Positions 24,798-33,974 of a DNA stretch of 51,363 nt are shown piece by piece; position 1 is the first letter of the stretch; every line of letters starts with the position of its first letter. A program made the position numbers and the translations under genes. Under the pieces are notes generated by a model, which saw nothing but the letters and a program-made list of their open reading frames with translations, was not told the DNA's origin and searched no databases. This stretch comes from an uncultured Anaerolineales bacterium. GTDB lineage: Bacteria > Chloroflexota > Anaerolineae > Aggregatilineales > Aggregatilineaceae. Location: contig CAKZOB010000009.1 of the NCBI GenBank assembly GCA_937135955.1, positions 1-51,363 of the forward strand, read 5' to 3'.

Positions 24798-24896
24798 TCA
24801 GCCTTCAGCTTTCAGCAAAAGACATCGCTGGGCGAAAAGGCGCATTGACGCACTTGCTCGCTGATGGCTGGTAGCTGACGGCTGATCGCTCAAAGG
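24798..24896. repeat. AGCTTTCAGC-type intergenic repeat, copy 2
   Basis: CAGCCTTCAGCTTTCAGCA is followed by TGATGGCTGGTAGCTGACGG and CTGATCGCTC. It resembles 13201-13264 and fills the gap before map. Confidence 0.5.
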
Positions 24897-24904
24897 ATGC
24901 GGGG

Positions 24905-25651
24905 ATGACCATCGAGACGGACGAAGACCTGCAGAAGCTGCTACGCATCGGACGCATTTGCGGCGAGACGCTGCGCTATATGCTATCCCGTGTGGAGCCG
25001 GGCATGTCCACCGCTCAGCTCGACGCGCTGGGGGCGGCATTTCTGCGCCAGCACAACGCCCGCTCCGCGCCGATCCTGGCCTACAGGTTCCCTGGGCACA
25101 CCTGTATCAGCATCAACGATGAGGCGGCGCATGGTATCCCCGGCAACCGCGTCATTCAGCCCGGCGACCTGGTCAATGTGGACGTGTCGGCGGAATTGGA
25201 AGGTTATTGGGCAGATACCGCCGCCACGCTGATTGTCCCGCCGGCCCGGCCAGAAGCGGAGCGGCTGTGCCGTTTCACCCGTCAGGCGCTTGACGAGGCG
25301 ATCAAAGTGGTGCGGGCTGGTCGCCCGCTCAACCTGATCGGCAAGACGGTCGAGCGCATCGCCCGCAGAGGGGGGTATTCGATCATCCGCGAATTGCCGG
25401 GGCACGGCGTCGGGCGTCATATTCACGAGAAGCCAAGCGTCTTCAACTTCTACCGGCGCGGCGACCGCACGCTGATGCACGAAGGGCTGGTGATCACCAT
25501 CGAGCCATTTTTCAGCATGGGCAGCGGGCACATCTTCACCGATCAGGACGGCTGGACGCTGCGCACGGTGGATCGTAGCCTGAGCGCGCAATACGAGCAT
25601 ACGGTCATCGTCACCTCCGACGGCCCGATCCTGGTCACTGAGGTCGCCTGA
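24905..25651 (+). CDS. map: Methionine aminopeptidase, type I
   Basis: Removes the initiator methionine from new proteins. The 248 residues carry the five metal ligands: two Asp in VNVDVSAELEGYWADTAATL, His in GHGVGRHIHEKP, Glu in TIEPFF, and the final Glu in the region YEHTVIV. AAAGGA stands 8 nt before ATG 24905. Type I without an N-terminal zinc extension. It lies between the CoxM-like gene and pheT, with no ribosomal-protein or adk neighbours as found elsewhere. Confidence 0.95.
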   Translation: MTIETDEDLQKLLRIGRICGETLRYMLSRVEPGMSTAQLDALGAAFLRQHNARSAPILAYRFPGHTCISINDEAAHGIPGNRVIQPGDLVNVDVSAELEGYWADTAATLIVPPARPEAERLCRFTRQALDEAIKVVRAGRPLNLIGKTVERIARRGGYSIIRELPGHGVGRHIHEKPSVFNFYRRGDRTLMHEGLVITIEPFFSMGSGHIFTDQDGWTLRTVDRSLSAQYEHTVIVTSDGPILVTEVA

Positions 25652-25832
25652 GGGGGGCGCACACGCGCTGTTGAGGTGTGTAGTCGGATACGGCAGATAC
25701 ATCACAGAAAGGAGGATGGCGCATTTATTCCGCGCCTGCGCGAGAATGGCGGAATGCGGATAGCGAATGGCGAAGTTGACCTTCCGCAATCCGCAATCTG
25801 GCTGAAGGTGGGGATGTCTTGCGCCAGTTTCT

Positions 25833-28472
25833 ATGAAAGTTCCGCTTTCCTGGCTCAGAGAATACGTCGATCTCACTATCTCGGTGGAAGAACTGGCCGA
25901 ACGCCTGACCCTGGCCGGGCTGGAGGTCAGTAGCATTGAGTATTTTGGCATTCCCCAAGGTCCCCCACCGCCGGGTAGCAATCAGCCGCCCTCGCAGCAC
26001 CTGGTGTGGGATCGCCAGAAGATCGTGTTGGGCGCGATCCGCGAGGTGCGTTCGCACCCCGCCGCCGACCGGCTGGTGTTGGCGCTGGTAGATTATGGCG
26101 GGGCCGAGCTAGAACAGTGCGTCACTGGCGCGCCCAACCTGTTCCCCTACAAGGATCAGGGGCCGCTCGATCCGCCCTTGCTGGCTCCCTTCGCCCACGA
26201 AGGGGCGGAGGTCATAGACGGGCACAAGGACGACGGCAGCCGCATGATCCTCAAAGAGCGGGTGCTGCGTGGCATTCCTAACCGCAGCATGGTTTGTTCG
26301 GAGAAAGAATTAGGGCTGTCGGACTCGCACGAAGGCATTTTGCTGCTGGACTGGGACGAGTTCGGCCATTTCCCGCCTGGTACGCCGTTGCAGGATGTGC
26401 TGGGCGATGCCGTGCTGGAGATCGATCTGCTGCCCAACATGGCCCGCGCCTACAGCATCGTCGGCGTGGCGCGCGAAGTCGCCGCACTGACCGGCGCAAC
26501 GCTGCGCCTGCCGCCGCTCGATGTCATCGCCGAAGGGCCGCCCATCGCCGGCGAGGTCTCCATTGACATCCGCGAGCCAGACCTGAACCCGCGCTTCACC
26601 CTGGCGCTCATCCGCGACGTGCAGATCGGGCCATCGCCGCAGTGGATGCAACGGCGGCTGCGCCTGGCCGGAATGCGCCCGATCAACAACATCGTGGACG
26701 CCACTAACTACGTCATGCTGGAGTTGGGCGAGCCGCTGCACGCCTTCGACTGGGACATCCTCAAGCGGCGTGCAGGGGGCAAGGCCCCGACGATCATCAC
26801 CCGTCTGCCGAAGCCGGGCGAGCACCTGGTGACGCTCGATGGTGTGGATCACGCGCTGGACGAGTTCAACATCCTGGTCGCCGACACTGCTGGCGCATTG
26901 AGCCTGGGCGGCATCATGGGCGGCCTGGAGAGCGAAATCTGGGACCCGACGAGCATGTCGGTGGCCGAGACGCTCTCCAAGGCGCAGAAAGCGCTCTTCA
27001 CCGACCGACCGGCTACGCACAACGTGTTGCTCGAAGCCGCGTCGTGGAACTTCATCAACATTCGCCGCACCATGCAGAGCCAGAAGATGAACAGCGAAGC
27101 GGGGCTGCGCTTCAGTCGGGGCGTGCATCCGGCGATGGCGCTGCGCGGTCTGCTGCGCTGCATCGAGTTGATGCGGCAGATCAGCGGCGGCGTGGTGGCA
27201 CAGGGCGTGGTGGATGTCTATCCGCGGCCCGCGCCCGTGATTACAGTAGACCTGCCCGTGCGCGAGGTCGAGCGGCACCTGGGCTTTGCCATCCCTCAGG
27301 CGGAGATTGTGCGCATCCTGCGGTCGCTGGAGTTCACTGTCACCGAGCAGGGAGACGTGTTGCAGGTGGTGGTACCCGATCACCGGCTGGACATCGGCAC
27401 CGGCCTGACTGGTCGCGCCGACTTGATCGAGGAGATCGCCCGCATCTATGGCTACGACCGTCTGCCGAACACGCTCATCGCCGACGAATTGCCTGCGCAG
27501 CGCGCCAATGTGCCGCTGGAGCGCGAAGAAGCGTTGCGCGATGCGCTGGTCAGGGCTGGGCTGCGCGAAGTCGTCACCTATCGCCTGACGACGCCGGAGC
27601 GCGAGGCGCTGCTCACGCCGCCGGGCGCTGAGTCAAGCTGGCCGCAGATGCCTTATGTCACGCTGGCCAACCCCATTGCCGCGGACAAGACGGCCATGCG
27701 CCATACGCTGCTGGCGGGGATGCTGGACATCGTGGCGGCCAATGCGCGGCACACTGAGCGGCAATTGCTGTTCGAGATCGGGCCGGTCTTCCTGCCGCGT
27801 GAAGACGATCCCTTGCCCGACGAGCCGGGGCGGCTGGGCATCGTTATGACTGGGCCGCGGGGCGTGCCGCAATGGCAGAAAGACGGCGACGCCGGGCGTA
27901 TAGATTTCTACGATCTCAAAGGGGTGATTGAAACGGTGGTGCGCGACCTGCGCGTGGCAGGCGAAGTCACCTGCGCGCCCGTCGAGCACGCTACTTTCCA
28001 CCCTGGCCGCGTGGCCATGCTGCACATCAACGGGCGGCAGATCGGCGTCCTGGGCGAAGTACACCCGCTGGTGCGCGAAGCGTTCGGCCTGGGGCTAGAC
28101 CTGACGCGCCCGGTCGTGGCCGCCGAGTTAGACCTGGCCGCGCTGCTGGCCGACGTGCAGATGGTGCGCACTATCCGCCCCGTGCCCGCGCACCCCGCCG
28201 TCTACCAGGACATCGCGCTGGTGGTGGACGAGACGACGCCCGCTGCCGATGTGCACGCGGCCATCATGCGGGCGGGCGGCGACCTGCTGGAAGAAGCGCG
28301 CCTGTTCGATGTCTATCGTGGCGATCCGATTCCGCCCGGCAAGAAGTCGCTGGCCTACGCGCTGACCTACCGTGCGTCGGATCGCACGCTGAACGATGCC
28401 GAAGTCGCCAAGATTCACGCGCGCATCATGAAGGCAGTCGAACGGCAACTGGGCGCACAGATACGCGCCTGA
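25833..28472 (+). CDS. pheT: Phenylalanyl-tRNA synthetase beta subunit
   Basis: Editing and tRNA-binding subunit partnering PheS. The 879 residues begin MKVPLSWLREYVDLTISVEE. An OB-fold tRNA-binding domain follows (IVLGAIREVRSHPAADRLVL), then the B3/B4 editing domain, B5 and the catalytic-like core (ARIYGYDRLPNT). A C-terminal ferredoxin-fold anticodon-binding domain (PVPAHPAVYQDIALVVDE) completes it. It is slightly longer than usual because of extra segments around residues 85-140. No clear ribosome-binding site is visible before ATG 25833. It is 2.6 kb from pheS, separated by four genes. Confidence 0.96.
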   Translation: MKVPLSWLREYVDLTISVEELAERLTLAGLEVSSIEYFGIPQGPPPPGSNQPPSQHLVWDRQKIVLGAIREVRSHPAADRLVLALVDYGGAELEQCVTGAPNLFPYKDQGPLDPPLLAPFAHEGAEVIDGHKDDGSRMILKERVLRGIPNRSMVCSEKELGLSDSHEGILLLDWDEFGHFPPGTPLQDVLGDAVLEIDLLPNMARAYSIVGVAREVAALTGATLRLPPLDVIAEGPPIAGEVSIDIREPDLNPRFTLALIRDVQIGPSPQWMQRRLRLAGMRPINNIVDATNYVMLELGEPLHAFDWDILKRRAGGKAPTIITRLPKPGEHLVTLDGVDHALDEFNILVADTAGALSLGGIMGGLESEIWDPTSMSVAETLSKAQKALFTDRPATHNVLLEAASWNFINIRRTMQSQKMNSEAGLRFSRGVHPAMALRGLLRCIELMRQISGGVVAQGVVDVYPRPAPVITVDLPVREVERHLGFAIPQAEIVRILRSLEFTVTEQGDVLQVVVPDHRLDIGTGLTGRADLIEEIARIYGYDRLPNTLIADELPAQRANVPLEREEALRDALVRAGLREVVTYRLTTPEREALLTPPGAESSWPQMPYVTLANPIAADKTAMRHTLLAGMLDIVAANARHTERQLLFEIGPVFLPREDDPLPDEPGRLGIVMTGPRGVPQWQKDGDAGRIDFYDLKGVIETVVRDLRVAGEVTCAPVEHATFHPGRVAMLHINGRQIGVLGEVHPLVREAFGLGLDLTRPVVAAELDLAALLADVQMVRTIRPVPAHPAVYQDIALVVDETTPAADVHAAIMRAGGDLLEEARLFDVYRGDPIPPGKKSLAYALTYRASDRTLNDAEVAKIHARIMKAVERQLGAQIRA

Positions 28473-28495
28473 GCCATGAGTTACCCCGTCCTGGG

Positions 28496-28584
28496 TTACC
28501 TCACCCCGACCCTGGCGCTGACACGCCCCCTTGCCAGGCGTGGAGAGAAGATGGGCCGGGCGAAGCGAGGCCGGGGGTGAGGTA
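28496..28584. repeat. ACCTCACCCCC palindromic repeat, copy 4
   Basis: TTACCTCACCCCGACCCTGG at the left and GAGGCCGGGGGTGAGGTA at the right form complementary ends. It lies directly after pheT and is part of the 349-bp gap before the methyltransferase gene. Confidence 0.8.
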
Positions 28585-28617
28585 GACGGGCGGAATTTGC
28601 AACGTCTTTCTGAAGTC

Positions 28618-28653
28618 GCAGAGAAGAGCGCGGCGTAGATCGCTCTTCTCTGC
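28618..28653. repeat. 13-bp perfect hairpin after pheT
   Basis: GCAGAGAAGAGCG, a 10-nt loop, and CGCTCTTCTCTGC. It is followed by ATGTTTCTGG, without a true T-run, so terminator function is uncertain. The sequence recalls the CGCAGAG repeat family. Confidence 0.75.
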
Positions 28654-28821
28654 ATGTTTCTGGGGTCTTTCTGCGATCACACCTGGCTGCAGCGCGGCGG
28701 GGAGACGGCGCGCCGGTTCAGGGCGATTGCCCTGCGCTATGCTATCAGCCCATTGAGACCGCGGCGATTCTGGGCTACACTGCGGGCAGAACTGGTTCAG
28801 GCCCAACAGGTGGAAGCCTTC

Positions 28822-29613
28822 ATGAATGCGAATGCCACCTTTTACGACACCATTGCCCGCTTCTACGACGCCGAAAACGCTGAAATGACCGACGATCTGC
28901 CCCTTTACGAGGAGCTTTACGCTCGCACAGGGGGGCCGGTGCTGGATGTCGGCTGCGGTACCGGGCGCGTCATGTTACATCTGGCGCAGCAGGGGGCGCG
29001 GGTGGTGGGTGTGGATCGCTCGGAGCAGATGCTGGCGCGCGGGCAGCGCAAGCTGGACGTGCTGCGCGATCTCAGGCGGCGCGTCACCTTTGTCGCCGGC
29101 GATGCGCTCACCGCCGATCTGCCCGGCCCCTTCAAGCTGATCCTGGTACCGTACAATGGTTTCATGCACTTTCACACGCAGGCCGATCAACTGGCGGCGC
29201 TGCGACGTTTTCGCGCGCTGCTGGCTGCCGATGGGCTGCTGGTGCTCGATCTGCCCAACGCAGGTGAAGCCTACGCCACACAGGACGACAACGCCCTGGT
29301 GCTGGAACGTTCCTTCGTCGAGCCGGAGAGCGGGCACCTGGTGATGCAGCACTCGGTCAGCACGCTGGATCGCATCGCTCAGCAGTTGCAGGTCACCTGG
29401 ATTTACGACGAAGTGTTGCCCGACGGTCTGGTGCGGCGCACCGTTGCGCCGCTGGTATTGCGCTACGTGTTCTTCAGCGAAATGAAACTGTTGCTGGCGG
29501 CGACTGGTCTGCGCCTGGTAGAGGTCTACGGCGACTACGACGAAGCCCCCTTCGAGGAAGGGTGTCCGCGCATGATCGTAGTGGCTGGGCCGGGGGAGGG
29601 ATTGCCTGCATGA
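28822..29613 (+). CDS. Class I SAM-dependent methyltransferase
   Basis: From ATG 28822 (AGGTGG about 10 nt upstream) the 263 residues begin MNANATFYDTIARFYDAENA, the start of many small-molecule methyltransferases. Motif I VLDVGCGTGRVMLHLA, the acidic VVGVDRSEQML, GDALTADL and a post-motif loop LILVPYNGFMHF are clear. Substrate unknown. Its TGA overlaps the ATG of the next gene (ATGA), so the two are translationally coupled. Confidence 0.85.
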   Translation: MNANATFYDTIARFYDAENAEMTDDLPLYEELYARTGGPVLDVGCGTGRVMLHLAQQGARVVGVDRSEQMLARGQRKLDVLRDLRRRVTFVAGDALTADLPGPFKLILVPYNGFMHFHTQADQLAALRRFRALLAADGLLVLDLPNAGEAYATQDDNALVLERSFVEPESGHLVMQHSVSTLDRIAQQLQVTWIYDEVLPDGLVRRTVAPLVLRYVFFSEMKLLLAATGLRLVEVYGDYDEAPFEEGCPRMIVVAGPGEGLPA

Positions 29614-30536
29614 GCAGCAAGGCCGGTATGCTCGCCGGAGTGCTGCTCGTTGCGCTGCTGAGCGCGTGCGACCTGAGCGCGGGGGTCGCGCCAACCGCTA
29701 CCCCTGCGCCAACGTTGCCCCTGCTGCGGGCCAGCCCCACGACCAACCCCGTAGCGCCTCTGGCCGAAGGCCCGATCATTCACGACACAGGCTTTGGAGA
29801 GGCGGGCGTGAGCAATCCCACGCAGGCCAGCCTGGCCGCCGAAGGCGAACCGGCGCAAGACTTGCCCACTGTCACCCCGCGCCCTACCGAAGCGCAGTTG
29901 CCGATGATGATTAGCACCAGCGACGGCCTGATCCTGCGGGCGACCTATTACAGCGCGCCGGTCCGCCCTGCGCCGGGCGTGCTGTTGCTGCATCAGCGCG
30001 GCGCAGATCGCACCTCGTGGGAAGCGCTCGCGCTCAAATTGCAGGCGGCGGGTTACGCTGTGCTCACTGTGGATCAGCGCGGGCACGGCGAGACGGGCGG
30101 CGCGGAAAACTGGGCGTTGGCCCAGGACGACGCTTCCGCCGCACTGGAGATGCTGGCGAGCCTGCCGGGAATTGGCCCTGGGCAGATGATCGTCATTGGG
30201 GCCAGCCTGGGGGCCAATGTGGGCCTCAATGCCTGTGCGGCATTGCCTGGCTGCGCGGCGGCGGTGTTGCTCAGCCCCGGCCTGGACTACCGGGGGATCA
30301 GCACGGCGGGCGCAATGGCGCGATTGGGCGCGCGTCCGGTGCTGATCGTGGCGGGGGAGAACGACGGCAACAATCCCGCCGATAGTCTGGCTCTGGGCAA
30401 CATGGCTGCTGGCGATCATGAGGTGCTCGTCTTCCCGCAGGGGGGACATGGCATGGCGCTGCTCAACACTGTGCCCGACCTGGCCGACCGGATCGTGGCC
30501 TGGTTGGTGGCGCATGTGCCGCCGCCCGCCCGCTGA
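29610..30536 (+). CDS. Alpha/beta hydrolase lipoprotein
   Basis: The start ATG 29610 overlaps the preceding stop and has GGGGGAGGG upstream. Residues 1-19 form a lipoprotein signal with lipobox LLSAC, so the protein is lipid-anchored outside the membrane. A Pro/Thr-rich linker (TPAPTLPLLRASPTT) precedes an alpha/beta-hydrolase domain from about residue 100. It has the oxyanion region LLLHQRGADRTSW, the nucleophile elbow GASLG, an acidic residue in AGENDGNN and the catalytic histidine in GGHGMALL. The 308-residue protein is probably an esterase or peptidase of the dienelactone-hydrolase type. Confidence 0.85.
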   Translation: MSSKAGMLAGVLLVALLSACDLSAGVAPTATPAPTLPLLRASPTTNPVAPLAEGPIIHDTGFGEAGVSNPTQASLAAEGEPAQDLPTVTPRPTEAQLPMMISTSDGLILRATYYSAPVRPAPGVLLLHQRGADRTSWEALALKLQAAGYAVLTVDQRGHGETGGAENWALAQDDASAALEMLASLPGIGPGQMIVIGASLGANVGLNACAALPGCAAAVLLSPGLDYRGISTAGAMARLGARPVLIVAGENDGNNPADSLALGNMAAGDHEVLVFPQGGHGMALLNTVPDLADRIVAWLVAHVPPPAR

Positions 30537-30551
30537 GAAAGGATGTGCTCC

Positions 30552-31583
30552 ATGACTAGGCGACCCGCATCCGTCCCGCTTCCACCGCCGGCAGAAGATA
30601 TTGTTCAGCGCGGGCAATGGACGCCCGTCCCCGCCGACGACTCGCTTGTCGCCTATGTGCAGCACGAGCTATGGCCCGGCCCGCACAAACCTATCGGCTG
30701 GCAGGTAGCCCGCCTGTCTGCCGCTGCCTATCTCTACCGTGAGATCGGCACTGGCTGGACAGTTGTCGCCAAGTTCTACGTCGCCAAGACGGGCGACGAA
30801 GCCGTGCAGTACGCGCAGCGCGAGATGGAGATGACACAGATGGCACGCGCTGCCGGGTTGATGGACGGCGGCCTGCGCGCCCAACAGGCGTTAAGGGTGT
30901 GGCGGGGCGTTCTGTTGCTGGAATATGTAGATGGCCTGACACTCGAAGATTTGATCGCCATCCGTCGTCACCGCCCCGGCGAGTTACACCCCGCACTGGA
31001 GCAGGTGGCCCGTCTGCTCGCTACCCTGCACAGCACTAGCGCTCGTTCCTCTGAAGCACCGGACTTCGCCGACAGCGTCCGGCGGGCGCATCGGCTGGTG
31101 ACTGAACTTTCGCGCGGGGGCGTGTTACAGCATCAGGCCGTGATCGGCGAAGGGCTGCATTATACCATTGACCGCTGGGCAGCGCGTGCCGAAATGGTCG
31201 CCTACACGCCCGCCCTCATTCATGGGGATGCGACCACCACCAACTTCGTCTTTCCCTGGCAGGACGGCTGTGTGGCCATTGACTGGGAACGCTTGCGGGT
31301 GGCCGATCCTGCTGCCGATGTCGGACGCCTGATGGCTGAGGTGGCGCACAGCGTCAGGCAATACGGAGGCGATAGCGACGAGGCAGAAGACCTGATCGAG
31401 CATTTCTTCGCCGCCTACTGCCGGGCCGCCTGTCTGACGGACGAGAGCGAGGCCCTGCGCCAGCGTGCGACCTTCTTCCGGGCATCGAGCACACTGCGCA
31501 TCGCCCGCAACGGCTGGCTGTCGCGCCTGGAACGGACCGCCCTGGTCGCCGAGGCGTTGGCGCTGCTGGCGCGTTGTCACTGA
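30552..31583 (+). CDS. APH-fold kinase (aminoglycoside/choline phosphotransferase family)
   Basis: The 343 residues contain the catalytic loop LIHGDATTTNFVF (HGDxxxxN) and the metal-binding DWERLRVADPAADVGRL, plus a beta-strand lysine region VVAKFYVAKTG. This fold includes antibiotic kinases, choline/ethanolamine kinases and many of unknown substrate. ATG 30552 is chosen because AAAGGA lies about 8 nt upstream; ATG 30543 overlaps that site. Likely one operon with the two preceding genes. I see no reason to call it an antibiotic resistance gene. Confidence 0.8.
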   Translation: MTRRPASVPLPPPAEDIVQRGQWTPVPADDSLVAYVQHELWPGPHKPIGWQVARLSAAAYLYREIGTGWTVVAKFYVAKTGDEAVQYAQREMEMTQMARAAGLMDGGLRAQQALRVWRGVLLLEYVDGLTLEDLIAIRRHRPGELHPALEQVARLLATLHSTSARSSEAPDFADSVRRAHRLVTELSRGGVLQHQAVIGEGLHYTIDRWAARAEMVAYTPALIHGDATTTNFVFPWQDGCVAIDWERLRVADPAADVGRLMAEVAHSVRQYGGDSDEAEDLIEHFFAAYCRAACLTDESEALRQRATFFRASSTLRIARNGWLSRLERTALVAEALALLARCH

Positions 31584-31621
31584 TTTTGTACACAGACGAG
31601 CCATTGCGTTAGGATCGTCCC

Positions 31622-32971
31622 ATGACCTGCAGACAGACCGGCAAAGCGGTGCAAAGGCGTTTCTTCGGCTTTGGACGGGGCAATCCGGTCGCAGCGACCG
31701 TCCTCTTGCTGCTGACCCTGGTGATCCCGCTGAGCACTCCGTCTACCCGTGCCCAGGGCGACCCGGCGGGGCAGGTTGTGGCGCTGGTCAATGCGCTGCG
31801 GGCCAGTCTGGGCCTGTCTCCCCTGAGCGTAGACCCCCTGCTGACCTACGCCGCCCAGAGTCATGCTACCTGGATCGCCAACACTGGCCAGTATGGTCAC
31901 ACAGGCGAAGGTGGCTCGACCCCGCAGGATCGGGCGCTGGCCGCCGGATACGCTGGCTGGGTCTCTGAGAATTACGTGGCGGGCACGGGGCTGACGCCGG
32001 GTGGCGCGGTCGAATGGTGGAAGAACAGCGGCATTCACTACGCCACTATGACCTCACCGTCGGCCCAACATATAGGGGTGGGCTTTGTCCGTCGCGGCGA
32101 CAACAATATCTACGTGCTGGTGGTGGGACGTCCTTCGCCGCCGCCGCGCCCGCGCTCCGCGGGCGGCGCTGCTGCCGAAGAAGAGGAAGAGGACGAAGGG
32201 CCAATCGTTGTGCCGATCACCCGCGCCGAGCCAGACGCCAACGGTCGTATCGTGCACGAGGTGCAGCAGGGACAGACGGCCTGGGCCATTGCCGCCGTCT
32301 ACGGTGTTGATCTCGACGAAATGCTGCGTATCAACAACCTGACACGACCGGTTGTATTGCGCCCCGGCGACAAGATCATCGTCCGGCTGGGCGAAGGCGA
32401 AACGCCCCCGCCCACGCCGACCCCGCCCACCGAGTATACCATTCAGCAAGGGCAGACCATCTGGGAAGTCGCCGTGACACACGGCCTGACGGTAGATCAA
32501 CTACTGGAATACAACGGCCTGACGCGCCAGGACGTGATTCTGCCCGGCACAGTGTTGCGGCTGGTGCCGCCAGAGGAGGGCGCAGTATCGCCGGAGACAC
32601 CCGCCCCGCCTGCTGAGTCCGCGGAGGCCAGTTCAACCCCTGTGTCTGTCCAGGAAGTCGCCGTTGCCCCCAGCGAGACGTACACTGTCCCGCCGCTGCC
32701 GACTTCCACGCTGCGCGTGATGCCCACCATCACGCCCGCCTATTCGCCGACGCCCAGCCCTGTTCCGCCAACTCTCACCCCTGCTGTCACCGCTACCGCG
32801 CCCCTGTTGGTCACCGACACGGCGACGCCTGTGCCGGCGATCCAGGTCGTGGCCGACCAGGGCGACGACACGGACGAGATGTGGCTTGTGGGGCTGGGCG
32901 TGCTGGGCGCGGTATGGTTGCTGGTGGGGGGAATCGGGCTGGCGAGCTATGTGACCCGCAAGGGCCGCTAG
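31622..32971 (+). CDS. Secreted CAP-domain protein with two LysM repeats
   Basis: The 449 residues run: signal peptide (VAATVLLLLTLVIPLSTPSTRAQ, about residues 23-45), CAP/SCP domain (VVALVNALRASLGLSPLSVD, with HATWIANTG, GHTG and SENY), two LysM repeats (YTIQQGQTIWEVAVTHGL for the second), a long Pro/Thr/Ser linker, and a C-terminal membrane helix (GLGVLGAVWLLVGGIGLASY) ending TRKGR. LysM binds peptidoglycan, so the protein probably bridges membrane and wall. A promoter-like TTGTAC-18-TAGGAT (31586-31615) lies immediately before the ATG; the AGGA in its -10 could also be the ribosome-binding site. Confidence 0.9.
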   Translation: MTCRQTGKAVQRRFFGFGRGNPVAATVLLLLTLVIPLSTPSTRAQGDPAGQVVALVNALRASLGLSPLSVDPLLTYAAQSHATWIANTGQYGHTGEGGSTPQDRALAAGYAGWVSENYVAGTGLTPGGAVEWWKNSGIHYATMTSPSAQHIGVGFVRRGDNNIYVLVVGRPSPPPRPRSAGGAAAEEEEEDEGPIVVPITRAEPDANGRIVHEVQQGQTAWAIAAVYGVDLDEMLRINNLTRPVVLRPGDKIIVRLGEGETPPPTPTPPTEYTIQQGQTIWEVAVTHGLTVDQLLEYNGLTRQDVILPGTVLRLVPPEEGAVSPETPAPPAESAEASSTPVSVQEVAVAPSETYTVPPLPTSTLRVMPTITPAYSPTPSPVPPTLTPAVTATAPLLVTDTATPVPAIQVVADQGDDTDEMWLVGLGVLGAVWLLVGGIGLASYVTRKGR

Positions 32972-33170
32972 GCGCGCTGCTCTGTGAGGATCACAAAACT
33001 CGGCTAGTTTTGCTCTGCGCTTTTGGCGTCTGCGCGATTCAAGATCACTGCCCCCACATGTAAGGGCGCTTCTTGACCAGCGCTCGCCATCCTCTACCTG
33101 GGGATCGGTCTGGGTCTGCTGCTCGCCAGTCTGTCCTAATTATCTATTGCGTCGGGGTGCCGCTATGTCC

Positions 33171-33947
33171 TCAGCCTGCCGCTTCTGACTCCGGCAGGTG
33201 AGCGCGGATGAACGCCACTGTTTTCTCAGCGACCTGCGGCCACTCCGCATCGAGCGTCACTGCATGGCCTGAGCGCTCCAGTGTCAGCACCGAGATGTCG
33301 TCTGTTGATACCTCGCGGATGATCAGTTCTGCGGCGGTAGGCGGCACAACGGGGTCGATCAGGCTATAGGCGATCAGCAACGGGCAACTGACGCGCGGCA
33401 ACATACGCCGGACGTGCGCGATCAACCGGTGAGCTTCGTGCGCTGCCACCACTGGATATTCGTCGTAGCACCACAACAACGAGCGCGCATCGGGATCGGC
33501 CCAGGTGTCGCCTCCCCCTTTAGGGGCAAGGCGCACAGCGTACTTCAGCAACGGCACCAGCTTCGGTCGCCAGCCGGAGACGCGCATCGCCGGAGCGTAG
33601 AGCAGCGCGCCCGCCAGGTCGGGATGTTGGGCGGCCAAGTAGAGCGTCAGCACACCGCCCATGGATAGGCCGCCAACGAAGACCGTATCGCAACGCGCTC
33701 GCAGATCGGCCAGCGCCGCTTCGACGTGCGCGGTCCACTGCTGCCAGCGCACCTGATTGAGTTCGGCGGCAGACGTGCCATGACCGGGCAACAACGGCGC
33801 GGAGACGGTGAAGCCCTGCTGATGCAGGTAATCGCCCAGGCGGCGCATTTCCGGCGGCGCGCCAGTGAAGCCGTGAATCAGCAGCACGCCAACCGGCCCG
33901 CCAGCGAGGAAAAACGGTGCAGGGGTGATGGTGTCAGGTTGGGGCAT
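33171..33947 (-). CDS. Carboxylesterase / monoacylglycerol-lipase-like alpha/beta hydrolase
   Basis: The 258-residue cytoplasmic protein contains the oxyanion HGFTG, PLLPGHG, the nucleophile elbow GGLSMGGVL, an acidic residue in YSLIDPVVPP and the catalytic histidine in ERSGHAVTLD, the arrangement of the bacterial Est30-type carboxylesterases. AAAGGAAA stands 9 nt before the ATG. It lies downstream of the acyl-CoA synthetase with a 27-bp gap, so the two are probably cotranscribed. Confidence 0.88.
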   Translation of the reverse strand: MPQPDTITPAPFFLAGGPVGVLLIHGFTGAPPEMRRLGDYLHQQGFTVSAPLLPGHGTSAAELNQVRWQQWTAHVEAALADLRARCDTVFVGGLSMGGVLTLYLAAQHPDLAGALLYAPAMRVSGWRPKLVPLLKYAVRLAPKGGGDTWADPDARSLLWCYDEYPVVAAHEAHRLIAHVRRMLPRVSCPLLIAYSLIDPVVPPTAAELIIREVSTDDISVLTLERSGHAVTLDAEWPQVAEKTVAFIRAHLPESEAAG

Positions 33948-33974
33948 AGAGTCAGTTTCCTTTCAGAACATGGT

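Noticed and set aside
30552-31583. Antibiotic resistance kinase
   Set aside because: The APH fold is shared by many metabolic kinases and no residue pattern specific for aminoglycoside enzymes is recognised.
31586-31622. Leaderless transcript for the CAP/LysM gene
   Set aside because: The -10-like TAGGAT ends 6 nt before the ATG, which would make the mRNA leaderless, but the same AGGA works as a Shine-Dalgarno at 7 nt. The two readings cannot be separated here.
33080-33140. A hydrophobic peptide tail (LAILYLGIGLGLLLASLS) between two genes
   Set aside because: A stop codon lies two codons upstream of it and no start codon is present, so at most it is a gene remnant.
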